Below the pieces are notes generated by a model. It did not search any database. It saw nothing but the letters and a program-made list of their open reading frames with translations, and was not told the origin of the DNA. Source: Candidatus Bathyarchaeota archaeon (GTDB lineage Archaea; Thermoproteota; Bathyarchaeia; RBG-16-48-13; GCA-020355125). From it: 5,046 nucleotides of DNA. A program made the position numbers and the translations under genes. The stretch is from positions 1 to 5,046 of the forward strand of contig JAUWJG010000062.1 of the NCBI GenBank assembly GCA_030607815.1, in the 5' to 3' direction. Position 1 is the stretch's first letter, and the number at the start of each line of letters is the position of its first letter. Positions 1 to 4,588 of the stretch are shown here, in pieces.

Positions 1-168
1 CCACCACGGGAGATTAAATCGTATAATACTACGTCGCCTGTTGTGGAAGCGTCAGTCTGCCAAGTTACCGTTATTGTTGACGAAGGAGAGTTTTGGAAGG
101 TTAGATGTATATGTTTAGGTAGATCGTCGGAGTTTATGGCAGTTACCTCGATCCGGTTAGGGGCATAA
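1..168 (+). CDS. C-terminal end of an unrecognised protein (partial)
   Basis: The first plus-strand frame is open from the first base for 55 codons and ends in TAA at 166-168. The 5' part lies outside the window. The translated piece is beta-strand-like, with alternating hydrophobic runs such as VCQVTVIVDEGEFWKVRCIC and the ending SIRLGA. It has three cysteines and no obvious membrane segment. By eye its base composition is richer in G and C than the AT-rich gap that follows, which supports coding. I do not recognise the family; a small beta-barrel or OB-like ending is conceivable but not shown. It converges with the Lrp-type gene. The fragment is short, so a chance open frame cannot be excluded. 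Confidence 0.45.
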   Translation, partial: PPREIKSYNTTSPVVEASVCQVTVIVDEGEFWKVRCICLGRSSEFMAVTSIRLGA

Positions 169-296
169 TAGAAGAATGGAGATACTATGAAGATTAGTAG
201 AATAAGATAAAAATTAAATTTGTTTATCAAGTGAACCACAATTCGCACTAATTTGTTGACGTTAAGATATAGTTATGTATAGTCTTAATTAATTTC

Positions 297-764
297 TTAA
301 TCTAAGAATTGAGGTGGAGGTATAACTGTTTCGTCTGTTATTATTGCAGATGATGTTTCTTCTATACCTTCTATGTATCTTAATTCCTCAATGAAGGCGG
401 ATAATTTCTTAAGACTTTGAAATCTAGCTTTAACGACTAGATCAAAATAAGCCGCTTGTACCTCAATTATTTCTTCAACCGCATTATAACCTTTCAGAGT
501 GTGCAAAACGTCTCTCTTGGGAATGTGCTTCGTACCAGGAACCGTCTCTGCCAGGTTAATTAGTAACAAAGCACCTATGGGCCAATTTGTTTTATCAAAA
601 TCTATTAAGGCTTTATATCCCATGATTATTCCATCTCGCTCCAACTGTTTAACACGTCTATGTACCGTAGAAATTGGTATATCAAGCATTTTCGAAAGTG
701 TTCGACTTGACAGACCTGCTTTTCTTCCAAGAACCCTGATAATTGATTCGTTTTTCTTATCCAT
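297..764 (-). CDS. Lrp/AsnC family transcriptional regulator
   Basis: This is a DNA-binding regulator of 155 residues, the usual length for the Lrp/AsnC (feast/famine) family. Residues about 5-55 form the winged helix-turn-helix: a first helix NESIIRVLGRKAG, then LSSRTLSKMLDI, then the recognition helix ISTVHRRVKQLERDG, and the wing IIMGYKALID. Residues about 62-147 fit the RAM/AsnC effector domain, with beta strands ALLLINLAE, VEEIIEVQAAYFDLVVKARF and SSAIITDETV. Such proteins form dimers and octamers and often sense amino acids or related metabolites in the cytoplasm. The ATG at 764 has no Shine-Dalgarno sequence. A TATA-like ATATTAAT lies at 798-805 on the same strand, predicting a leader of about 11 bases. 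A 10-base palindrome sits between them and could be an autoregulatory operator. The effector and targets cannot be read from the sequence; the neighbouring polyamine and ligase genes are candidates only. Confidence 0.9.
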   Translation of the reverse strand: MDKKNESIIRVLGRKAGLSSRTLSKMLDIPISTVHRRVKQLERDGIIMGYKALIDFDKTNWPIGALLLINLAETVPGTKHIPKRDVLHTLKGYNAVEEIIEVQAAYFDLVVKARFQSLKKLSAFIEELRYIEGIEETSSAIITDETVIPPPQFLD

Positions 765-774
765 ACAAGTTCAA

Positions 775-784
775 CTCATATGAG
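775..784. promoter_or_regulatory. Palindromic operator candidate before the Lrp gene
   Basis: CTCATATGAG is a perfect 10-base palindrome lying 11 bases upstream of the regulator's ATG. It falls between the TATA-like box (798-805) and the predicted transcript start. A protein bound here would block initiation, which fits the negative autoregulation common in the Lrp family. The function is inferred; short palindromes also arise by chance. Confidence 0.35.
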
Positions 785-797
785 AGAAGATCTTGAG

Positions 798-805
798 ATT
801 AATAT
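798..805 (-). promoter_or_regulatory. TATA-like box of the Lrp gene
   Basis: On the minus strand this reads ATATTAAT, centred near 801. Archaeal TATA boxes sit about 26 bases before the transcript start, which predicts a start near 775 and a short leader of about 11 bases before the ATG at 764. The match to the archaeal consensus is imperfect and the region is AT-rich. Confidence 0.35.
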
Positions 806-927
806 CTGTTCCTAGATTTTTTCTCAAAAATTTTCCGATTGCATTAAACAATTAAGTAATTCAAGAAAATGTGGTTTATCTTTATTCCATTTACGATGCT
901 TTAAAACATTAAAGTATCTAGTTAAGT

Positions 928-2187
928 TCAGGTGAAGAGCTTATTATTTCTCAGATTTGTTATTAATTTTAAATAAACACTAATGATTGCTTCTGTAAGG
1001 TTTGTCTTCTGCAACTTTTTTTTCACATGTTTGGTTATGATCTCAGAAAGGTTACCATCATCAATTCTTTTCTTTACGATCCAAAGATAGCGTCGCTCCT
1101 CAGAGGAGGCGTGTTCGTAGGCAATTTTTAGAAGATAATTACATACACCCCGGGCGGTTGAGGATTGGGGGTGGTTAACTTTAGCATTCAATCCCTTCTT
1201 TTTAATTGCATAAAAATCCTTAACAAGAAGAGAATGTGATAAATTCAGTTCTTTGTTTTGAAATAGTCCTCTAAGTAGAGCTCTAATGAAGCAGCTGAAG
1301 GCTACATCAGCTTTTATACATTCCTGTTCATCCATTATTCTAATCTCGATTGCCCTTCGATCAAAGCGAAATATTGCACCTCTGGAATTAATCCATTCCT
1401 TATTAACAATACAAGCTGGAGCATTGGCCTTTACGAGATCGAGAGAATACTTCAAAATTGTCTTCTGCTTATACATTGCGAATGAGTCTATGGGTTCCGG
1501 AATTATATCCCCAGCAATTGAAGGGATCTGTGCTTGATTTATCTCATAGAAATGTAGACGATTATCTACAAACTTACCGAATGCAGAGTTATAAATGGGA
1601 GACGCTGCAGACATAGCGGGCAGATATGGCAAAACGTTTATCAAATTGTTATATAGTTTGACAGCTTCCTTTTCATTGAAGTAGGAGATGTTGAGTTGAA
1701 AACTTTGAATGTTCAACCATCCATGCTGTCTTAGATTAAAAATTTGATTCAACGCCGTATAGATGTGCCTGTCTCTATGGTCCCAAATCTTCGCTTCATT
1801 TATATTCAGAGTAGGATGCATTCCAGTACCAAGTAAATTCGCCCCAAAATGGTCCAATATGTCCGAAAGTTGAAGTATTGCGTTATACATCGTCTCCTCA
1901 AAGCATGATGGTGATTGAAAGGGGATGCTTCCTTTGACTTCGGCTACATGTTTTTGAAGCTCTTTTTCAAAGACGAACCCAGAAAAAGTGATGCTGTTCT
2001 TTATCCGTCCACATATTTTTTTAATAATTAAGTCTACGATTGGTAATGGTTTAAGATGATCATCTACAATTGAGAATTCATGTTCAGGCCCAAGCATCTC
2101 TAGGGTCTTATATTTCTTTGAACGAATAGCATTATGGTCCACTTTAACTGAGATCCCCAAAATAATTTTTTTATTTTTGAAATTCAA
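928..2187 (-). CDS. GCS2-type glutamate-cysteine ligase homologue (ATP-dependent amide ligase)
   Basis: This 419-residue protein belongs to the glutamate-cysteine ligase family 2 (GCS2, glutamine-synthetase-like fold), which joins a carboxylate to an amine using ATP. Visible blocks are MLGPEHEFSIVD (31-42, the ExEF acidic motif that opens the fold), LLGTGMHPTL (118-127), QHGWLNIQSFQLN (154-166), LPAMSAASPIYNS (189-201), VDNRLHFYEINQ (207-218) and RGAIFRFDRRAIEIRIMDEQ (269-288, the basic and acidic active-site strand typical of the fold). The C-terminal 110 residues are a helical, charged extension. The substrate is not known; true glutathione-type synthesis is not implied. The open frame begins with TTG at 2187 directly after an in-frame TGA. 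An ATG at 2191 is out of frame by one base and would need a one-base change in the A-tracts to join this frame. A consensus TATA box lies upstream. The gene is 114 bases downstream of the metallopeptidase gene. Confidence 0.85.
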   Translation of the reverse strand: MNFKNKKIILGISVKVDHNAIRSKKYKTLEMLGPEHEFSIVDDHLKPLPIVDLIIKKICGRIKNSITFSGFVFEKELQKHVAEVKGSIPFQSPSCFEETMYNAILQLSDILDHFGANLLGTGMHPTLNINEAKIWDHRDRHIYTALNQIFNLRQHGWLNIQSFQLNISYFNEKEAVKLYNNLINVLPYLPAMSAASPIYNSAFGKFVDNRLHFYEINQAQIPSIAGDIIPEPIDSFAMYKQKTILKYSLDLVKANAPACIVNKEWINSRGAIFRFDRRAIEIRIMDEQECIKADVAFSCFIRALLRGLFQNKELNLSHSLLVKDFYAIKKKGLNAKVNHPQSSTARGVCNYLLKIAYEHASSEERRYLWIVKKRIDDGNLSEIITKHVKKKLQKTNLTEAIISVYLKLITNLRNNKLFT

Positions 2188-2190
2188 TCA

Positions 2191-2214
2191 TACACTATAT
2201 ACCGGAATAGTATA
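2191..2214 (-). promoter_or_regulatory. Leader hairpin or operator before the GCS2-like gene
   Basis: On the minus strand the arms TATACTAT (2214-2207) and ATAGTGTA (2198-2191) flank an 8-base loop. All eight positions pair in RNA, seven Watson-Crick and one U-G. The predicted transcript start from the TATA box falls at about 2212, so the hairpin would sit at the very 5' end of the mRNA, three bases before the TTG start. It could also be a DNA operator. The inverted repeat is seen directly; its role is inferred. Confidence 0.35.
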
Positions 2215-2234
2215 CGCTAAACCATATAGAGATT

Positions 2235-2242
2235 TATTTAAA
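2235..2242 (-). promoter_or_regulatory. Consensus archaeal TATA box of the GCS2-like gene
   Basis: The minus strand reads TTTAAATA, an exact match to the archaeal consensus TTTAWATA. The predicted transcript start is about 26 bases downstream, near 2212, giving a leader of roughly 25 bases to the TTG at 2187. This suggests that the gene has its own promoter and is not only read through from the upstream metallopeptidase gene. Confidence 0.5.
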
Positions 2243-2301
2243 ACTGCATCGAGAATCAATAAAGAATTTTTCTAAAAAACGTAAGCTAAAGAGATAGTAC
2301 T

Positions 2302-2805
2302 TTAACTTGAAAGGGTTTCATTATTAACATTGAGTGACTTGGCTAGTCTTTGTAAATCTTCATCAGACATCCATTCGGTTCTGAGATAGTTTAAGATTCT
2401 TTCGTCGGTTAATCCTAGATTCCGAGCTTCCTTAACTGCATGAGAAAAAGCCTCAATTTCCGTAGGCCTATCAACGTAGTTATAATGTCTATCAAAAAGT
2501 TCTTTTCCATCCATAAATTGCTTCACATGAACTAGCTCGTGAATGATATCTAAGTATATATCGACAAGATTACCATTATTCAAGTAAAACGCGCTTATAA
2601 TTATATGGCCATCAATATTACTAACACCCATATAGCCCCGTCGTCCATGGAATTCAATTTTAAGATTATTAAGTACTTCGTCTGTCTTTTTTCCAAATAA
2701 TTGCTGGACAGCTTTAACTTTCTCGAATCCCGTGAAGTAATCAGTGAAGGGGTATGCAGATACTTTTACATCTCGCATTATCCTGACATTCAATAATGAG
2801 TTCAT
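2302..2805 (-). CDS. Small HExxH zinc-metallopeptidase-like protein
   Basis: This soluble protein of 167 residues carries a zinc-peptidase motif. Numbered from the upstream TTG at 2814, which adds three residues, helix DIIHELVHVKQF holds His92, Glu93 and His96. About 23-25 residues later RPTEIEAFSHAV supplies a likely third ligand (Glu119 or Glu121), a gluzincin-like arrangement. Before the helix there are beta strands (LKIEFHGRRGYMGVSNI, GHIIISAFYLN), as expected for the edge strand of a minimal metallopeptidase core. No signal peptide or membrane segment is visible, so it is probably cytoplasmic. I chose the ATG at 2805 because a TATA box centred at 2831 predicts a transcript starting on that ATG (leaderless). 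The protein could also be a non-peptidase zinc protein. Its substrate is unknown. It lies 84 bases downstream of the arginine decarboxylase gene. Confidence 0.7.
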   Translation of the reverse strand: MNSLLNVRIMRDVKVSAYPFTDYFTGFEKVKAVQQLFGKKTDEVLNNLKIEFHGRRGYMGVSNIDGHIIISAFYLNNGNLVDIYLDIIHELVHVKQFMDGKELFDRHYNYVDRPTEIEAFSHAVKEARNLGLTDERILNYLRTEWMSDEDLQRLAKSLNVNNETLSS

Positions 2806-2825
2806 GGTAATCAATCTCTAAAGAG

Positions 2826-2835
2826 TTAATATATT
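2826..2835 (-). promoter_or_regulatory. TATA box giving a leaderless transcript of the metallopeptidase-like gene
   Basis: The minus strand reads AATATATTAA, centred 26 bases before the A of the ATG at 2805. This is the spacing expected for a leaderless archaeal mRNA. It favours the ATG at 2805 over the TTG at 2814. The region is AT-rich, so confidence is moderate. Confidence 0.4.
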
Positions 2836-2889
2836 GAAAAAATTAAAAATTGTAAAGATTCTAACAGCAAATAATAAATTTTTTAATAT

Positions 2890-3357
2890 CTAAATTTCGG
2901 GGAGAAAAACTAGAGCGGATATTACACAGCCATAATTATCCATTGGAACTTCAAGAGTCTCATATTTGTAATTGATCTTACCTATTTCAAGCTCTCTGAT
3001 TTTCGCCATCTCCTTAATTTTCCATTCAGCTATTTCCAATAAAGCTGCTTTTTTCATATAACCGTGGGTCTCTGCCACTATACCCCATCCGTTATCTTTT
3101 TCCACGTTCCAAGAAATAGCAGATCCAATGTTTTCTCCTTCAATGCCATCCATTCGAGCAATCACGGCATAGGTTATAGCTCCTATGGGGATGCGTAGGA
3201 TCTCTTTTTGGACACAGCCCTCAGGAATTATTGATGAGACAAGGACAAGATTACATTGAGAGATTTTAGCATTTTTTAGAGCTTGATCAAACGCGTTCAA
3301 ATGTGAGATATGGCTGTAAGCCTTTCCACTTGTGACAAAGAATCCGCGAGGTATCAT
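2890..3357 (-). CDS. pdaD: Pyruvoyl-dependent arginine decarboxylase (proenzyme)
   Basis: This enzyme converts arginine to agmatine, the first step of archaeal polyamine synthesis, in the cytoplasm. It uses a covalent pyruvoyl group made by self-cleavage of the proenzyme. The cleavage site is visible as Ser41-Ser42 in LVLVSSIIPEG; the second serine becomes the pyruvoyl group, splitting the chain into a short beta subunit and a longer alpha subunit. Other family hallmarks are the N-terminal HLNAFDQALKNAKI (19-32), the segment IPIGAITYAVIA (56-67) and GWGIVAETHGYMKKAA (90-105), whose Glu96 aligns with the catalytic glutamate of the Methanocaldococcus jannaschii enzyme (Glu109). The length of 155 residues is close to that 165-residue enzyme. 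The ATG at 3357 has no Shine-Dalgarno sequence; TATA-like elements lie 28 and 38 bases upstream. The main alternative within the family is another pyruvoyl-type decarboxylase substrate, which I think less likely. Confidence 0.92.
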   Translation of the reverse strand: MIPRGFFVTSGKAYSHISHLNAFDQALKNAKISQCNLVLVSSIIPEGCVQKEILRIPIGAITYAVIARMDGIEGENIGSAISWNVEKDNGWGIVAETHGYMKKAALLEIAEWKIKEMAKIRELEIGKINYKYETLEVPMDNYGCVISALVFLPEI

Positions 3358-3381
3358 CCAAAATCAACTTTCTTTATGTAC

Positions 3382-3398
3382 AATATAAGCATTATATT
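3382..3398. promoter_or_regulatory. Perfect 7-3-7 dyad in the arginine decarboxylase promoter
   Basis: AATATAA (3382-3388) and TTATATT (3392-3398) form a perfect inverted repeat around GCA. Read on the minus strand, each half also serves as a TATA-like box. The proximal one is centred about 28 bases from the ATG at 3357 and predicts a nearly leaderless transcript. The distal one predicts a leader of roughly 12 bases. A repressor bound here would block TBP. The AT-rich composition makes chance possible. Confidence 0.35.
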
Positions 3399-3458
3399 AA
3401 CCTTTTCAAATTCTGCTACAAAGGCATAGGCCGAAAAGATGGGGTATGAGTGGTTATT

Positions 3459-3476
3459 ATTATGAATTATCATAAT
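3459..3476. repeat. Short inverted repeat downstream of the acyltransferase gene
   Basis: ATTATGA and TCATAAT flank a 4-base loop, giving a perfect 7-base stem about 30 bases past the acyltransferase stop codon. It could mark the 3' end of that transcript, but the stem has only one G-C pair and no T-run follows on the minus strand. Confidence 0.25.
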
Positions 3477-3505
3477 CCGAATGTTGAAAGACTCCTTTTT
3501 CCAAG

Positions 3506-4282
3506 TTATTGGGTCGATTTAACTTTTAATGTCTGAACGATTAATTTGAATTTGGGTGTAGCAAACCACTTTTCCTTAAAACTTCGAAGTCCAGCACTTC
3601 CACAAGCTGGTCCAACGTCAACCCACTCATAGCCATTATCTCGTGCAAATTTCAAATTAGTATACATGAGGAAGTCGGAAGTTAGTGAAGACTCTAAATA
3701 TATTCCTAAAGGTACCACCATTATTTTATTGTCTTCCAAAAAGTCAATGATGTCAAAGCCTACTAATCTATCGCCTCTATAAGCTTCCATTATCATGCCA
3801 TGGTCATGTTCCCGAAAGAATTTATCTAAAGAGAGCAGTTCTTCATAATCCCATACATCAAACTTGTGCTGTGTCAAATGTCTGGATAGTATATAAATGT
3901 GGTTTGAAGTAAACTCTTTTGTCAGTCTTGTATGATAACCCATCTTTTCTGCCTGTCTTAGACGGTAACGTATATTTTTATACAGGCTACCTTTCAAATT
4001 AAAGTCAAAGCGATCTACATTAATGTGGAAGTCCCAATCAACATATTTTATTTTCAGATCAGAAAATTCGTGAAGTGGGGTGGGGGACACAATGTTTAGT
4101 GTATTAATTGGAAGTTTAATTAATTCCTTTACACATTCTACTTTTTCCACGTTATCCATTCCTAAACCAAATAAGATAACGTCGGCTTCTCCAAAGTTAT
4201 TTATAAAAACAGGAAAAGTGTCATTGTATAGAAATGTTTGATCGGATACCATTGAATAAAGACAGAGAAGATGTTCACACAT
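3506..4282 (-). CDS. FemAB/DUF2156-like GNAT-fold acyltransferase
   Basis: This soluble protein of about 258 residues resembles the C-terminal acyltransferase fold of phosphatidylglycerol lysyltransferases (DUF2156) and FemAB-type enzymes. These transfer acyl or aminoacyl groups to amines. The supporting blocks are YKNIRYRLRQAEKMGY (101-116, the helix preceding the catalytic domain in FemAB-like proteins), MIMEAYRGDRLVGFDIIDF (163-181, a GNAT-like strand pair), MVVPLGIYLESSLTSDFLMY (188-207), NLKFARDNGYEWVDVG (209-224) and GLRSFKEKWFATPKF (231-245, the characteristic C-terminal motif). No membrane segments are present, unlike full-length lysyltransferases. The substrate is unknown. The start is uncertain: the frame stays open upstream to 4348, and the translation there (KEKLQRHGYMCEHLLCLYSM) looks protein-like. 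A strong AGGAGG at 4344-4349 precedes a possible CTG start at 4336. The gene is 148 bases upstream of the arginine decarboxylase gene, on the same strand. Confidence 0.7.
   Translation of the reverse strand: MCEHLLCLYSMVSDQTFLYNDTFPVFINNFGEADVILFGLGMDNVEKVECVKELIKLPINTLNIVSPTPLHEFSDLKIKYVDWDFHINVDRFDFNLKGSLYKNIRYRLRQAEKMGYHTRLTKEFTSNHIYILSRHLTQHKFDVWDYEELLSLDKFFREHDHGMIMEAYRGDRLVGFDIIDFLEDNKIMVVPLGIYLESSLTSDFLMYTNLKFARDNGYEWVDVGPACGSAGLRSFKEKWFATPKFKLIVQTLKVKSTQ
4200..4207 (+). promoter_or_regulatory. TATA-like box inside the acyltransferase gene, facing right
   Basis: TTTATAAA on the plus strand is centred 26-30 bases before the ATG of the small antisense ORF at 4234, the spacing of an archaeal leaderless promoter. 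It lies within the coding sequence of the minus-strand acyltransferase, so it may be accidental. Confidence 0.25.
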
Positions 4283-4464
4283 GTATCCATGTCTTTGAAG
4301 TTTTTCTTTCTCGTTTTTACTTAGGATTTGAAGCAGAACTGTCCCTCCTCAAAGATAACAGCTCAATTATTGAATACAACATAACATTGCTTATGAATAT
4401 TTATTCACATCTACAAGATATAAAAAAATTCAAGAAAAAACTAGAAGATTATAAAGGGATATAA
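4234..4464 (+). CDS. Doubtful small ORF, antisense to the acyltransferase start
   Basis: This 76-codon plus-strand frame starts with ATG at 4234 and ends in TAA. Its first 49 bases overlap the 5' end of the minus-strand acyltransferase gene, and more if that gene starts upstream. The product would be a small, charged, probably helical protein ending in KKFKKKLEDYKGI, with no recognisable domain, signal peptide or membrane segment. In its favour is a TATA-like box at 4200-4207 at the right distance for a leaderless transcript. Against it are the antisense overlap with a more convincing gene, the absence of any known family, and the AT-rich composition that favours chance open frames. The part after about 4350 lies outside the acyltransferase and is the likelier coding portion, if any. 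Confidence 0.22.
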   Translation: MFDRIPLNKDREDVHTCIHVFEVFLSRFYLGFEAELSLLKDNSSIIEYNITLLMNIYSHLQDIKKFKKKLEDYKGI

Positions 4465-4588
4465 CGAAAGAGCGGTACTAAATTGTCTATATAGGTTAAA
4501 ACAATTCTTAGTTTGAAAAATAAAACAGAAATTAAATTATTAAAAAGGTTTAATTCATAAAAAGAGGATAGTATCGATTTAAAGAAAA
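4283..4588. other. Divergent intergenic region between acyltransferase and deoxyhypusine synthase
   Basis: This 306-base AT-rich stretch separates two divergent genes. Its left third may encode an N-terminal extension of the acyltransferase on the minus strand, and also most of the doubtful small plus-strand ORF. The segment 4465-4588 has no plausible gene and should hold the promoter of the deoxyhypusine synthase gene. Candidate TATA-like elements are GTTTAATT (4549-4556) and CATAAAAAG (4556-4564), which would place the transcript start within about 10 bases of the TTG at 4589. Neither is a strong match. No tRNA or structured RNA was seen. Confidence 0.4.

Noticed and set aside
169..296. Possible gene or RNA in the convergent gap
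   Set aside because: Only a seven-codon frame starting near 187 and AT-rich sequence were seen; there is no conserved structure or recognisable terminator.
499..783. Plus-strand open frame of 94 codons
   Set aside because: It lies antisense to the well-supported Lrp/AsnC gene and its translation shows no domain; it is a shadow of that gene.
1286..1537. Plus-strand open frame of 83 codons
   Set aside because: It is fully antisense to conserved parts of the GCS2-like ligase and has no recognisable features.
2287..2305. TAAAG and CTTTA pair around the end of the metallopeptidase-like gene
   Set aside because: A five-base stem with an eight-base loop is too weak to call a terminator.
2302..2814. 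TTG at 2814 as the start of the metallopeptidase-like protein
   Set aside because: The ATG at 2805 is nine bases downstream and lies 26 bases from a TATA-like box, so it is the better start; the TTG adds only three residues.
3459..3476. Inverted repeat as a classical intrinsic terminator
   Set aside because: The stem is almost all A-T and no T-run follows on the minus strand, so it is listed only as a repeat.
4481..4506. AATTGT and ACAATT pair as a hairpin
   Set aside because: The arms are six bases, 14 bases apart, in very AT-rich DNA; this is expected by chance.
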